This document shows, in pieces, positions 52,788 through 61,842 of a stretch of DNA of 64,000 nt; the first letter of the stretch is position 1, and the number at the start of each line of letters is the position of its first letter. The position numbers and the translations under genes are program-made. A model generated the notes under the pieces. It did not search any database. It was not told the DNA's origin and saw nothing but the letters and a program-made list of their open reading frames with translations. Source of the DNA: Brachybacterium huguangmaarense (GTDB lineage: Bacteria > Actinomycetota > Actinomycetes > Actinomycetales > Dermabacteraceae); the NCBI RefSeq assembly GCF_025725725.1, contig NZ_CP107020.1, positions 3,038,001 to 3,102,000 on the forward strand, written 5' to 3'.

Positions 52788-53605
52788 GCCCCGCGATTAT
52801 TCCTCCCGGTGGCACGCTTCTCACGACCGGACTGGCCCTGTTCGGACGGGACCTCACCGTGACGCTCACGAACCGGGCCTGGGTGCTGCTTCTCCAGCTG
52901 GGCGCGATCACCCCTCCCGTCGTCTCGCTCCTGGTCTGGACGGGCGCGATCGCAAGGGGTGCGACGCCCCCGATACCGGCGGACCGTCTCGTCACCTGGT
53001 TCGTCCTGGTCGCGGTGGTCTCGATGGTCACCTCGAGCTGGACGGCCTCGTTCCTCGCCGAGGACATCCGCACCGGCGGGCTCTCGATCTGGCTGGTGCG
53101 TCCATGCCCGGCCCTGGCCCACCTCGTGTCCAACAATCTGGCGGAGAAGACGGTGAAGATCGCCGTCCTGCTGCCGATGGTCGCAGCGCTCGGAGCGCTG
53201 TTCCGCGACCAGGTGCAGCTGCCCCTGGACCCCTCGGTCTGGCTGGCGGCGCTGGCCGCCCTGGGCTGCGCCGCCGTCCTGGCCTTCGTGCTCGACGTGC
53301 TCATCGGCTGCCTGGCCTTCTGGTTCGAGGACGTCGACGGAGTGCAGGGCATCATGAACCTCGCTCAGCGGTTGCTCTCCGGGGCGGTCGTCCCCCTGAT
53401 GCTCCTGCCCGCGCAGGTGCGAGAAGCGATACGTTTCCAGCCCATCCGCTTCACGCTCGCCTTTCCCCTGGAGATCCTCACGGGCACAGGCACCGCCGAT
53501 GTCGAGGACTGGCTCGCCATGCTCGGATGGACCGGCGCCTCCCTCGCCCTGCTCACCCTGGTGTGGACGCACGGGGTCCGACGCTATGAGGCGGCCGGCG
53601 CATGA
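52784..53605 (+). CDS. ABC-2 type permease (COG4587-like), subunit 1
   Basis: 273 residues with six hydrophobic helices, FLAEDIRTGGLSIWLVRP after the second and FWFEDVDGVQGIMNLAQRLLSGAVVPL in the middle, typical of the two-permease exporters near COG4587/COG3694. ATG overlaps the ATPase stop (ATGA) and its stop overlaps the second permease (ATGA). Substrate unknown; with the ATPase frameshifted the exporter may be inactive unless the frame is restored. Confidence 0.82.
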   Translation: MSPAIIPPGGTLLTTGLALFGRDLTVTLTNRAWVLLLQLGAITPPVVSLLVWTGAIARGATPPIPADRLVTWFVLVAVVSMVTSSWTASFLAEDIRTGGLSIWLVRPCPALAHLVSNNLAEKTVKIAVLLPMVAALGALFRDQVQLPLDPSVWLAALAALGCAAVLAFVLDVLIGCLAFWFEDVDGVQGIMNLAQRLLSGAVVPLMLLPAQVREAIRFQPIRFTLAFPLEILTGTGTADVEDWLAMLGWTGASLALLTLVWTHGVRRYEAAGA

Positions 53606-54396
53606 TCGGGCGCACCTTCTCGTGGTGGCTGGCGTGCTGGCGCCAGGCGATCAGCCGGGATCTCCAGTTCCGCACCCAGACGATCCTCATCGCCCTGGGG
53701 GCTGTGGTCGACGTGGCGATCTCCCTGGTGCCCGCCCTGGTCCTCGCCCAGAGCGCTCGAACAGCCGAGAGCGGATGGGACGAGTCCACCGCCGTGCTGG
53801 TGGTCGGACTGTTCACGCTGACCACCGCCGTCCTGGACACGGTTGTCGGTCCGAACCTTCTGCGGCTGGACGCAGCCGTGCGCACGGGGGAGCTCGACCT
53901 CCTCCTCATCCGGCCGATCCCCGCCGTCGTCACCCTCACCCTGCGATGGATCAGGCCGGCCGAAGCGACCCGCCTACTGGTCGGAGCGGCTCTCGTCCTC
54001 GGAGCCCTCTCGATGGTCGGCGGGGCCGTGTCACTCGGCGGAGTCCTCGGCTGCCTGCTGCTCATGGCTCTGGGGACCGGAGCCTGGACCCTGTTCTGGA
54101 TCAACGCGAGCTTCCTGTCCTTCTGGTGGGCATCCGTCGAACCGGTTCAGGAGGTCATCGGAGCCCTGCGTGAAGCCGGCCAGTACCCGCGGGCTGCGTT
54201 CGACCGCCTTCCGCTGCTCGGCTTCACGACACTGGTGCCCGCGCTGCTGATGGCCACGCTTCCGGCGCAGGTGCTGCTGGGCGGAGAACTGGGCGGGCCG
54301 CTGCTCGGAGGGGTCGTGGTCGTCGGCGCAGGCGGCCTGGTCACCGCCCTGCACTGGCGTCTGGCCATCCGCCGGTATGACAGTGCGAGCAGCTGA
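53602..54396 (+). CDS. ABC-2 type permease (COG3694-like), subunit 2
   Basis: 264 residues, six helices, with RTGELDLLLIRPIPAVVTL and FWWASVEPVQEVIGALREAGQYPRAAF, aligned in layout with its partner at 52784. Translationally coupled to it. Third gene of the exporter operon; function depends on the broken ATPase gene upstream. Confidence 0.82.
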   Translation: MIGRTFSWWLACWRQAISRDLQFRTQTILIALGAVVDVAISLVPALVLAQSARTAESGWDESTAVLVVGLFTLTTAVLDTVVGPNLLRLDAAVRTGELDLLLIRPIPAVVTLTLRWIRPAEATRLLVGAALVLGALSMVGGAVSLGGVLGCLLLMALGTGAWTLFWINASFLSFWWASVEPVQEVIGALREAGQYPRAAFDRLPLLGFTTLVPALLMATLPAQVLLGGELGGPLLGGVVVVGAGGLVTALHWRLAIRRYDSASS

Positions 54397-54485
54397 GAGG
54401 GGTACCGCAGCCCACGCTCGGCTCTTCCCGGAAACCCACCACTCACAAGCACGCCGATCCTCCCGGCCGGCGTGCCGCGAGTCGC

Positions 54486-54491
54486 TACGAT
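54486..54491 (+). promoter_or_regulatory. Leaderless promoter of the DUF2200 gene
   Basis: TACGAT, six bases before ATG 54498. Confidence 0.6.
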
Positions 54492-54497
54492 CCCTGC

Positions 54498-54842
54498 ATG
54501 ACGCACCGGATCTTCTCCATGCCCGTCGCCGAGGTGTACCCGCACTACGTCGCCAAGGCGGAGCGCAAGGGCCACACCGAGGCCGAGGTCCGCGAGGTCA
54601 TCACCTGGCTCAGCGGCTTCGACGACACCACCCTCGACGCCCACCTGCGCGAACGCACGAGCTTCGAGGACTTCTTCGCCGCCGCGGTGCTCAACCCGCA
54701 GGCCTCGGCGATCACCGGCTCCATCTGCGGGGTGAGGATCCAGGAGATCGAGGATCCCCTCATGTGGCGGATCCGCTGTCTCGACAAGCTCGTCGACGAG
54801 GTCGCCGCGGGGCGTCCGATGGAGAAGATCAAGCGCTCCTGA
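54498..54842 (+). CDS. DUF2200 family protein
   Basis: 114-residue soluble protein matching DUF2200: RIFSMPVAEVYPHYVAKAERKG, ITWLSGF, NPQASAITGSICGVRIQEIEDPLMWRIRCLDKLVDEVAAGRPMEKI. The family is conserved and uncharacterised. Monocistronic; convergent with the YbaK-type gene. Confidence 0.88.
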   Translation: MTHRIFSMPVAEVYPHYVAKAERKGHTEAEVREVITWLSGFDDTTLDAHLRERTSFEDFFAAAVLNPQASAITGSICGVRIQEIEDPLMWRIRCLDKLVDEVAAGRPMEKIKRS

Positions 54843-54877
54843 GACAGAGCGTCGACAGGGGCGCCGGCGGTGCCGTC

Positions 54878-55417
54878 TCAGTCCGCGATGACGAGGTCGA
54901 GCACCTCTGCGGCGGGCAGGTCCGCGAGCTCGGCACCCGGGACCAGGAGCTTCGAGCCGCGCACGCCGCCGCCGATCACCACGAGGTCCGCCGCGGCCAC
55001 GCGCGAGTCCACCAGGACCGGCCAGTCCGCGGGCAGGCCGACCGGCGTGATGCCGCCCGAGGTCATGCCCGCGGCCTGTTCCACCTCGGCCTGGTCGGCG
55101 AAGCTGATCCGCCGCGCTCCCAGATGCTTGCGCACCGTGCGGTTGACGTCGGCCCGGTCCGTCGCGAGCACCATCACCGCCGCATGGGTCACGGTCTCAC
55201 CACGGCGGCCGCACACCACCACGCAGTTGGCCGAGGCCTCGGGGTCCACGCGGTACCGCTCGCAGAAGGCCGCCGTGTCGGCCAGCTCGGGGTCGATCTC
55301 GGCGACGCAGGCGCTCGGCACCGCTCCCCCGCCCACCGCCTGGGCGACGGAGGGGGCGAGCAGGTCGGTCGCGTCGGCGGCCGGGATCCAGGTGAGGTCT
55401 CCACGTGCATCGGGCAT
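54878..55417 (-). CDS. YbaK/ProXp-type aminoacyl-tRNA deacylase
   Basis: 179 residues. YbaK fold landmarks: VVVCGRRG, the VRKHLGARRISFADQAEV region with the conserved lysine, and the GGITPVGLP loop. Family members clear mischarged tRNAs (for example Cys- or Ala-tRNA-Pro). ATG 55417 lies six bases from a TAGGGT box. Confidence 0.87.
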   Translation of the reverse strand: MPDARGDLTWIPAADATDLLAPSVAQAVGGGAVPSACVAEIDPELADTAAFCERYRVDPEASANCVVVCGRRGETVTHAAVMVLATDRADVNRTVRKHLGARRISFADQAEVEQAAGMTSGGITPVGLPADWPVLVDSRVAAADLVVIGGGVRGSKLLVPGAELADLPAAEVLDLVIAD

Positions 55418-55423
55418 GCCCCG

Positions 55424-55429
55424 ACCCTA
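55424..55429 (-). promoter_or_regulatory. Leaderless promoter of the YbaK-type gene
   Basis: TAGGGT on the minus strand, six bases before ATG 55417. Confidence 0.6.
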
Positions 55430-55454
55430 GCGAGGGCGGTGGGAGCATGGGGGC

Positions 55455-56483
55455 ATGAGCGCACCGATCGCCGTCGTCGACGGCCACAACGATCTGGCAT
55501 GGGAGCTGCGCGAGCGCGGCTACGACCTTGAGACCCACGACATCTCCCGCCCTCTCGACGGCTTCCACACCGACCTTCCGCGCCTGCGCCGGGGCGGCGT
55601 GCGCGGCCAGTTCTGGTCGGTGTACGTGCCCTCGACGATCGAGGATCCGGTCACCGCGACGCTCGAGCAGATCGACGCGGTCCACGCCCTCATCGAGCGC
55701 TTCGGCGACGATCTGCACCTGGCCACACGCCCCGACGACCTCGCGGCCGCCCTCGACGACCGCGCCGACGGCCCGATCGCCTCGATGCTGGGCGCCGAGG
55801 GCGGCCATGCGATCGGCGGCTCGCTCGGCGCGCTGCGCTGCCTGCACCGCCTGGGCGTGCGCTACATGACGCTGACCCACAACGAGAACACCGCCTGGGC
55901 GGACTCGGCGACCGACGAGCCGCGCCACGGCGGTCTGACGGAGTTCGGTCGCGCCGTGGTCGCCGAGATGAACCGGCTCGGCATGCTCGTGGACCTGTCC
56001 CACGTCGCCGAGACCACGATGCGCGACGCGCTCGCGGTGAGCCAGGCGCCCGTCATCTTCTCGCACTCCTCGTGCCGAGCCGTGCGCGACCAGCCGCGCA
56101 ACGTGCCCGACGACGTGCTCGCCGCCGTCGCGGCCGCAGGCGGCACCTGCATGATCACGTTCGTGCCGCGATTCGTCAGCTCCCGCCCCTCCGCCGATCT
56201 GGAGGACGTGGTCGGGCACCTCGAGCACGCCCGCGAGGTCGCCGGGATCGACCACATCGGTCTGGGCGGCGACTACGACGGCACGCCCGACATGCCCCGC
56301 AGCCTGGAGGACGTGAGCTGCTACCCCCGACTGTTCGAGGCCCTGCGGGCGCGGCGCTGGAGCGAGGACGATCTCGCCCGCCTCGGCGGGCGCAACATCC
56401 TGGCCACGTGGCGCGAGGCGGATACGGTCGCCGCCCGCCTGCACCGCGATCACCCCGTGGACCCGCGCCTGCGACGCCCTTGA
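55455..56483 (+). CDS. Membrane dipeptidase family (peptidase M19) enzyme
   Basis: 342 residues, zinc TIM-barrel of the renal-dipeptidase family. HxD-type metal site in VDGHNDLAW (H11, D13), the bridging glutamate in [31 protein letters not shown], and [11 protein letters not shown] near the end. Bacterial M19 enzymes cut dipeptides, including D-amino-acid ones. Divergent from the YbaK-type gene. Confidence 0.92.
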   Translation: MSAPIAVVDGHNDLAWELRERGYDLETHDISRPLDGFHTDLPRLRRGGVRGQFWSVYVPSTIEDPVTATLEQIDAVHALIERFGDDLHLATRPDDLAAALDDRADGPIASMLGAEGGHAIGGSLGALRCLHRLGVRYMTLTHNENTAWADSATDEPRHGGLTEFGRAVVAEMNRLGMLVDLSHVAETTMRDALAVSQAPVIFSHSSCRAVRDQPRNVPDDVLAAVAAAGGTCMITFVPRFVSSRPSADLEDVVGHLEHAREVAGIDHIGLGGDYDGTPDMPRSLEDVSCYPRLFEALRARRWSEDDLARLGGRNILATWREADTVAARLHRDHPVDPRLRRP

Positions 56484-56502
56484 TCCGCAGCGGCGCCGGC
56501 CC

Positions 56503-57681
56503 TCAGCGCTGGGGGTCCAGCACCACCTTGATGCAGCCGTCCTCCTTCTTCTGGAAGACGTCGTACATCTCCGGGGCCTGGGACAGGCCCACCCGATGGG
56601 TCACGAGGTCGGCGACCCCGAGCGGGTCGGAGGGATCGGAGACGAGCGGCATCAGGTCGTCGATCCAGCGGCGGACGTTGCACTGGCCCATGCGCAGCGC
56701 GATGCCCTTGTCGAACATGCGCATCATCGGGAGCGGATCGGCCATGCCGCCGTACACGCCGGACAGCGACACGGTGCCACCGCGGCGCACCGCCGCGAGC
56801 GCGGTCTCGAGGGCGGCGAGCCGGTCCACGCCCGCCCGCTGCATGAGCGGCGCGGCGAGCGCGTCGGGCAGCAGCCCGGCAGCTCTCTGCACGGCGCCCG
56901 CGACCGGCGAGCCGTGGGCCTCCATCCCGACCGCGTCGAGCACGGCGTCGGCGCCGCGACCGTCGGTCAGCTCGCGCAGGCGCTCCACGGTGGCCTCGTC
57001 GTCGATCGTCTCGACGCCGTGCCGCTGCGCCATGGCCCGCCGCTCGGGCACCGGGTCGACGCCGATCACCCGCGCCCCGAGGTGCCGTGCGATCCGGGCC
57101 GCGAACTGGCCGACCGGTCCGAGACCGAGCACGGCCAGCGTGTCGTCCGCCCCGACGCCCGCGTACCGGACGCCCTGCCAGGCGGTGGGCAGGATGTCGG
57201 AGAGGAACAGGTACTGCTCATCGGGCCCCTCGTGAGGAACGACGACGGGGCCGTAGTCGGCGTGGGGCACGCGCAGGTACTGCGCCTGGCCGCCGGGCAC
57301 CGAGCCGTAGAGCCGGGAGTAGCCGAACAGCGCCGCGCCGCTCTCGTACTGCGTGACCTGGGTGGTCTCGCACTGGGACTGCAGGCCGCGCCGGCACATC
57401 CAGCAGTGCCCGCACGCGATCGTGAACGGGATGACCACGCGGTCGCCGACGGACAGGCCGGTGACGTCGTCGCCGATCTCCTCGACGATGCCCATCGGCT
57501 CATGGCCCACGACATCGCCCGGGTCCATGAAGGGGCCGAGCACGGAATACAGATGCAGGTCGGAGCCGCAGATGGCGGTCGAGGTGATGCGGACGATCGC
57601 GTCCGTGGGCTCCTCGATGCGGGGGTCCGGCACCTCCTCGACGCTCATGGTCCGGGGGGCCTGCCAGGTGACTGCGCGCAT
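56503..57681 (-). CDS. Zinc-dependent alcohol dehydrogenase (FdhA-like)
   Basis: 392-residue MDR dehydrogenase. Catalytic zinc ligands C38, H60, E61 (AICGSDLH, GHEPMG); structural zinc cysteines C90, C93, C96, C104; Rossmann motif VLGLGPVGQFAAR. The length and the extended cofactor region resemble glutathione-independent formaldehyde dehydrogenases. ATG 57681 preceded by GAGGAGGAG; the longer in-frame extension has no family support. Confidence 0.9.
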   Translation of the reverse strand: MRAVTWQAPRTMSVEEVPDPRIEEPTDAIVRITSTAICGSDLHLYSVLGPFMDPGDVVGHEPMGIVEEIGDDVTGLSVGDRVVIPFTIACGHCWMCRRGLQSQCETTQVTQYESGAALFGYSRLYGSVPGGQAQYLRVPHADYGPVVVPHEGPDEQYLFLSDILPTAWQGVRYAGVGADDTLAVLGLGPVGQFAARIARHLGARVIGVDPVPERRAMAQRHGVETIDDEATVERLRELTDGRGADAVLDAVGMEAHGSPVAGAVQRAAGLLPDALAAPLMQRAGVDRLAALETALAAVRRGGTVSLSGVYGGMADPLPMMRMFDKGIALRMGQCNVRRWIDDLMPLVSDPSDPLGVADLVTHRVGLSQAPEMYDVFQKKEDGCIKVVLDPQR

Positions 57682-57792
57682 GTCCTGCTCCTCCTCGTGG
57701 GTCGGGCCGTCGTCTCGACCCTGCCACAACCGACCTCCGCCGAGGGCGGGACCGACCGGACGGTCGCCGTCCCGACTGTCGGGGGGTGGATC

Positions 57793-57798
57793 TAGCGT
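57793..57798 (+). promoter_or_regulatory. Possible -10 of the 114-residue protein gene
   Basis: TAGCGT, giving a leader of about 50 bases that ends with GAGGAGG before ATG 57857. Confidence 0.4.
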
Positions 57799-57856
57799 CG
57801 GCGTCCTCGATGAGCACAGATCCCGGCCCCGTCGCCGGCCGACCAGAGGAGGGCCC

Positions 57857-58201
57857 ATGCTCCACGACTCACGAGGCGAGGACGCCGCCGTCGACCGCGA
57901 ACGGATCCGACGTCGGCTCCTGCGCCGTCGACCGTCGCTGCGCCATCGCCTGTTCACCGGGCCCAGCGGAGCGCTCACGATCCCGGTGAGCGGCGCGCGT
58001 GCCATCGAGATCGGCCGCATGCGCCGCAGCGGCGTGTCGCGCTGGGTCGTCGTCGAGCCGATGGAGGACGGCGCGGCGGTGCACGAGCCCGCCTCCCTCG
58101 AGGACTGCGTGCGCATCGTCCTGGTGGCCCTCGCGCGCCGGCGGCCGGTCGGCACGGGTAAGCCGGGGCGCAGCGGCGCCGTACCGCCTTCCGGCCGGTA
58201 G
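57857..58201 (+). CDS. Small basic protein, unknown
   Basis: 114 residues, Arg-rich (RERIRRRLLRRRPSLRHRLF), with a short ordered stretch TIPVSGARAIEIGRMRRSGVSRWVVVEP. I do not recognise a family. The start has a good GAGGAGG site. Possibly nucleic-acid binding by charge only. Confidence 0.5.
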   Translation: MLHDSRGEDAAVDRERIRRRLLRRRPSLRHRLFTGPSGALTIPVSGARAIEIGRMRRSGVSRWVVVEPMEDGAAVHEPASLEDCVRIVLVALARRRPVGTGKPGRSGAVPPSGR

Positions 58202-58204
58202 TGT
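58199..58204 (+). promoter_or_regulatory. Probable -10 of the DUF899 gene
   Basis: TAGTGT, about 30 bases before ATG 58235, overlapping the upstream stop; leader ends with GGGGAGGGG. Confidence 0.45.
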
Positions 58205-58234
58205 GATGCACGACACCCGAGACGGGGAGGGGTC

Positions 58235-58963
58235 ATGGGCACGGACGAGAGCACGACGACATCACCGACCGCCGGGCGCAAGGCGCAGCAGCCCGAGGCC
58301 GCTCCTCCGATCGTCGGCCGCGCAGCCTTCGACGAAGCGCTCGAGGCTCAGGTGCTCCTGGACAAGGAGGCCACCCACGCGAGCGATCGTGCCGCGGCGG
58401 CGCGTCGGCGCCTGCCCATGGTGGAGGTCGAGGACTACGTCCTCACCGGCCGTGACGGCCCGGTCCGGCTCTCCTCGCTCTTCGGCGAGCACTACCTGCT
58501 GCTCGTCCAGAACTTCATGTTCGCGCCCGACTGGGAGGAGGGCTGCCCGTCGTGCACGTGGGCGGTGGACAACCTCCCGGCGAACATGGGGCGCCTGGAG
58601 GAGGAGGAGGGCATAGCGTTCGCCCTGATCTCCCAGGCCCCCGTCTCGCGGCTCGAGGCCTGGAGGACACGCCACGGCTGGCCGCACACCTGGGTCTCGT
58701 CGGGGTCGACCACCTACCACGACGACTGGAACTGGACCCTGCACGCGGAGGACCCGGACTCCGGCGGCTACGCGGGCCCCGTGCCGGGCTATTCGTACTA
58801 CCTCAAGAAGGACGGCCGGGTGTTCCTCACCTATGCGACCCGCCAGCGCGGCACGGAGGCCATCCTGCCGGTCGCGCACATCATGGATCGCGCCGTGTAC
58901 GGGCGGCAGCAGGACTTCGAGGACAGCCCGAGCGGCTGGCCCCAGTACCCGACGTACGGCTGA
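58235..58963 (+). CDS. DUF899 thioredoxin-like protein
   Basis: 242 residues matching DUF899: a helical start (AFDEALEAQVLLDKEATHASDRAAAARRRLPMVEV), the thioredoxin-like core with MFAPDWEEGCPSCTWAVDN (a CPSC pair) and FALISQAPVSRLEAW. Function unknown; the CxxC suggests redox activity. GGGGAGGGG ribosome binding site. A hairpin follows. Confidence 0.88.
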   Translation: MGTDESTTTSPTAGRKAQQPEAAPPIVGRAAFDEALEAQVLLDKEATHASDRAAAARRRLPMVEVEDYVLTGRDGPVRLSSLFGEHYLLLVQNFMFAPDWEEGCPSCTWAVDNLPANMGRLEEEEGIAFALISQAPVSRLEAWRTRHGWPHTWVSSGSTTYHDDWNWTLHAEDPDSGGYAGPVPGYSYYLKKDGRVFLTYATRQRGTEAILPVAHIMDRAVYGRQQDFEDSPSGWPQYPTYG

Positions 58964-58985
58964 GGGCGCCGCCCCGAGACGACGA

Positions 58986-59020
58986 AGGCCCCGTGCCCGG
59001 GCGAACGGGGCACGGAGCCT
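58986..59020. terminator. Terminator between DUF899 and dps
   Basis: A 13-bp stem with one mismatch (58986-58998 with 59008-59020) around a nine-base loop, between convergent genes. Confidence 0.75.
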
Positions 59021-59082
59021 CCGGCTCGCGAGGCACGCGGCCCCGCGAGGGGCGACGGGGCGCGCGGCCCCGTCGTCGGTCC

Positions 59083-59616
59083 TCAGCGCACGGACGGCTT
59101 GCGCGTCTCGGCGCCCACGAACCAGGCCTGCTGCTCGAGCTGGTGGATGTAGTCGTGCAGGATGTCGGCCGAGGTCGGGTCGGCCTCGTCGACCGCGTCG
59201 TGCACGCGGCGCATCGTGGCGGTGGTCGCCTCGATCGACTTCACGACCAGGTCGATCGCGTCGTGGGTGTAGATCTCGCCCTGCGGGAGCTCGGGGAGCG
59301 TGGTGGTCGCGGCGACCACGGACGGCCGGCCGTCGGGCGTCGCGTGCAGGGCGCGCAGGCGCTCGGCGATATCGTCGGAGCCCTCGCGGGCGACCCCCAC
59401 GACCTCGTCGAGGTTCAGGTGCAGGTCGCGGAAGTTCGGGCCGACGATGTTCCAGTGGGCCTGCTTGCCCACGAGGTGCAGCGCCACCAGGTCCACCAGG
59501 ACAGCCTGGAGGTTGTCGGCGAGCGTCGCGTCGGCGGTGAAGCCGTTCTCCGCGTTCTCGCGGTCGGTCAGGGTCGCGCCGTGGTTCTCGGGAAGCGTCA
59601 CGTCGGTGTCGGTCAT
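59083..59616 (-). CDS. dps: Dps-family ferritin-like DNA-protection protein
   Basis: 177 residues. Ferritin-like helices with the ferroxidase motif at the subunit interface: GKQAHWNIVGPNFRDLHLNLDEVV, and HDYIHQLEQQAWFVGAE near the C-terminus. Dps shells oxidise and store iron and shield DNA during stress. GAAAGGACA before the ATG. Palindromic and IdeR-like sequences over the promoter suggest iron or peroxide control. Confidence 0.94.
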   Translation of the reverse strand: MTDTDVTLPENHGATLTDRENAENGFTADATLADNLQAVLVDLVALHLVGKQAHWNIVGPNFRDLHLNLDEVVGVAREGSDDIAERLRALHATPDGRPSVVAATTTLPELPQGEIYTHDAIDLVVKSIEATTATMRRVHDAVDEADPTSADILHDYIHQLEQQAWFVGAETRKPSVR

Positions 59617-59695
59617 CGCAGTGTCCTTTCATCCGGTCGGATCGACGGTCTCGGGCGGATCCTGTCATGGCGTCCGCCCCCGTCGGGGTGCCTCC

Positions 59696-59701
59696 AGCAT
59701 A
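59696..59701 (-). promoter_or_regulatory. Probable -10 of dps
   Basis: TATGCT on the minus strand; the expected -35 position (about 59719-59724) overlaps the palindrome at 59721. Confidence 0.55.
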
Positions 59702-59720
59702 CCCCGACTCAGACGTTTTT

Positions 59721-59754
59721 TGGACTCAGTCCAGATTAGGGTGACCTGACCTCG
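59721..59754 (-). promoter_or_regulatory. Operator-like sites upstream of dps
   Basis: A perfect 13-base palindrome TGGACT-C-AGTCCA (59721-59733) in the dps -35 region, followed by TTAGGGTGACCTGACCTCG (59736-59754), which resembles the DtxR/IdeR box (TTAGGTTAGGCTAACCTAA) at about 12 of 19 positions. Candidates for a Fur/PerR-type and an iron regulator. Confidence 0.5.
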
Positions 59755-59876
59755 TCCCTCTGCACGCCTGTGACCTGCATGTTCTTCAGACGACCCGCAC
59801 ACGGACCATCAGGTCGCTCAGGCTGGACTTACCGAGCCCGAGGACGCGCCGGTGTCCCTCGCCGCGTCCGGAGTCC

Positions 59877-60329
59877 TCAGCCGACCGCCCGTCGCACGAG
59901 CTCGGCCACCCGCCGGCGGACCTCGTCGCTCGCGTGCAGCAGCGCGAACTCCTTGGCCCACATGTCACCGTCGTCGAGCCGCGCCATGTCGTTGAAGCCG
60001 AGCGTCGCGTAGCGGTCCTTGAACTTCGCGGCGGGCTTGAAGAACACGATCGCCTTGCCGTCGCCCGCGTGCCAGGCCGGGAAGCCGTACCAGGTCTTCT
60101 TGAGCAGCTGCGGCGCGGCGTCCGCGACCGCCCGCTCGACGAGCTCGGCGAGCTCGCGGTCCTCACCCTCCATGCCCGCGATCGCGTCGGCCAGGGCCTG
60201 GGCCTCCGCCTCCTGCTTCGCCGCTCCCGTGGCGGTGCGCGAGCGCCGGAGCTCCGTCCCGCGCTGCTTCATCGCCGCGCGCTCCTCGTCGCTGAAGCGC
60301 CCGTCCTCGTCCGTCCCCGTGTCAGCCAT
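59877..60329 (-). CDS. DUF1801-like (YdhG/iron-chaperone fold) protein
   Basis: 150 residues. N-terminal charged helices, then KKTWYGFPAWHAGDGKAIVFFKPAAKFKDRYATLGFND, which has the WYGFPAW- and F-type core of DUF1801 proteins. The fold is found in frataxin-like iron chaperones, but function here is unproven. GAGGAGGG before ATG. Confidence 0.75.
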   Translation of the reverse strand: MADTGTDEDGRFSDEERAAMKQRGTELRRSRTATGAAKQEAEAQALADAIAGMEGEDRELAELVERAVADAAPQLLKKTWYGFPAWHAGDGKAIVFFKPAAKFKDRYATLGFNDMARLDDGDMWAKEFALLHASDEVRRRVAELVRRAVG

Positions 60330-60377
60330 GGACCCTCCTCGTCTCGGGCCGCCGCCGGCGGCAGCAGATGGCGACGA

Positions 60378-60890
60378 TTATGCGCTCGCCAGGAAACGCG
60401 GAAGCCATACCTGCTCCCAGTCGGTGATCTCCTGGGTCATGGTGCCGGTCCGGGCGGGCATGGTGCGGGTGACCCAGTAGGCGCCGAGGCTGTCGCGCTC
60501 GAGGAGCCCGTAGTCCACGAGCTCGCGTCGCAGGTAGGCCACGTCGTCATGCAGCACGCCGAGGATCTCGCCGACCTCCGCCTCGGAGTAGACGTCCCCC
60601 GGGGCGAAGCGCGCGAGCAGCTCGAGCATGACCGCGAAGCGCGCCCGGCGCCGGCTCGGGATCTGCACGAGCCGACCCTCCCGCAGGAACGGCCGGATCA
60701 GACGCTCGTGCTGGACTCGCGCCGCCACGGGATCCGGCTCGGCACGCGGCGCGGCGGGCGGCGAGATCAGCTCGCCGCGGGGATCGGTCGCACGCTCGGC
60801 GAGCAGGGCGGCGCGTGCGGCGGTGTAGTTCTCGCCCGTCTGCCCCATACGGGCACGGACGAGCTGCTTGAAGTCGCTGTTGCGGGTCAT
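60378..60890 (-). CDS. DUF2087 family protein
   Basis: 170 residues. A helical N-terminus (MTRNSDFKQLVRARMGQTGENYTAARAAL) often fused to these proteins, then the DUF2087 domain (LREGRLVQIPSRRRARFAVMLELLARFAPGDVYSEAEVGEIL ... YLRRELVDYGLLER), thought to be winged-helix. Possible DNA-binding. ATG 60890 chosen; GTG 60899 is an alternative. Confidence 0.83.
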   Translation of the reverse strand: MTRNSDFKQLVRARMGQTGENYTAARAALLAERATDPRGELISPPAAPRAEPDPVAARVQHERLIRPFLREGRLVQIPSRRRARFAVMLELLARFAPGDVYSEAEVGEILGVLHDDVAYLRRELVDYGLLERDSLGAYWVTRTMPARTGTMTQEITDWEQVWLPRFLASA

Positions 60891-61112
60891 GGCGGTCACC
60901 TCGCACCGATCGGCATCCCCAGCATGCGACGGCGCGCGGACGCGTCATGGACTCGAGCCGATCCGAGGATGCTCTCCCCTTCGCCGCTGCGCTCGGGCTG
61001 GGGCCGAGGCGCGGGCTGGGCGACGGATCATCGCCGGGCCCGAGCCTCGCACGCGTCCAGCCCCCGGTCAAGCCTTTCCCGGGGCACCTGCCGCGGTGTC
61101 GGCGGAGCCGGG

Positions 61113-61712
61113 TCAGCGGGCCCGGCGCGCCATCACCGAATGCACGTGCCAGTGCTTCTTCTCGCCGTCGAAGGACCGGCCGTCCTCGTCGCGGACCTCG
61201 CGGCGCACGATGTGCAGGCCCTCGAACATCGCGTCGATCTGCTCGAGGGAGAGCGTCGCGATCTCCTCGTTCTCGACCCAGGTGTCCTTGTCGCCGAAGA
61301 GGTCGACCGCGATCACCCCGCCCGCCTTCACCGCCGCCCGCAGGCGCTCCCAGACGGTCGGCAGCGCATCGCCGAGCATCGGCAGGGAGTACGCGGCGAA
61401 CACGGCGTCCACCGCGGGGAACTCCTCGACCTCGGCCACGTCGCCGTGGCGGAAGTAGACGGTCCCGGGCATGCGGGTGTTCTCGACGAGGCGCGAGGCG
61501 AGGGTGTCATCGGTGTCATAGGCGTACACGGTCCAGCCGTGCCGTGCGAACTCGAGGGCGTCGGCCCCACCGCCCGCGCCGATCTCCAGGACCGTGCGTC
61601 CCGGACCGTCCCCTCCGGCGGCAGCGATCACGCGGGAGACCTGCCGCCGCGCAGGGCGCCCCGCCGCCGACACGTTGTACGCGTGCCAATCGATCAGGGG
61701 TGCAATAGTCAT
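61113..61712 (-). CDS. SAM-dependent methyltransferase, class I
   Basis: 199 residues. SAM motif I VLEIGAGGGADALEFARHG, then motif II YAYDTDD, and HGDVAEVEEFP / VDAVFAAYSLPML as motifs III-IV. Substrate unknown; the sequence resembles tellurite-resistance/TehB-like small methyltransferases. ATG 61712 with GGAGG in front is chosen over the longer frame. Confidence 0.88.
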   Translation of the reverse strand: MTIAPLIDWHAYNVSAAGRPARRQVSRVIAAAGGDGPGRTVLEIGAGGGADALEFARHGWTVYAYDTDDTLASRLVENTRMPGTVYFRHGDVAEVEEFPAVDAVFAAYSLPMLGDALPTVWERLRAAVKAGGVIAVDLFGDKDTWVENEEIATLSLEQIDAMFEGLHIVRREVRDEDGRSFDGEKKHWHVHSVMARRAR

Positions 61713-61830
61713 GCCTCCACACTGTCCTCCCCGGCCGGTGATGTCCACGTCGGGCGCTACGCCCGCGGCGAACCTGCCCCCGGATGACGCCGGATGACGT
61801 CACCATGGCGCCGCCCGCCGGGCCGGCGCC

Positions 61831-61836
61831 TAGGAT
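61831..61836 (+). promoter_or_regulatory. Leaderless promoter of the double-GNAT gene
   Basis: TAGGAT, six bases before GTG 61843. Confidence 0.6.
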
Positions 61837-61842
61837 CGCCCG

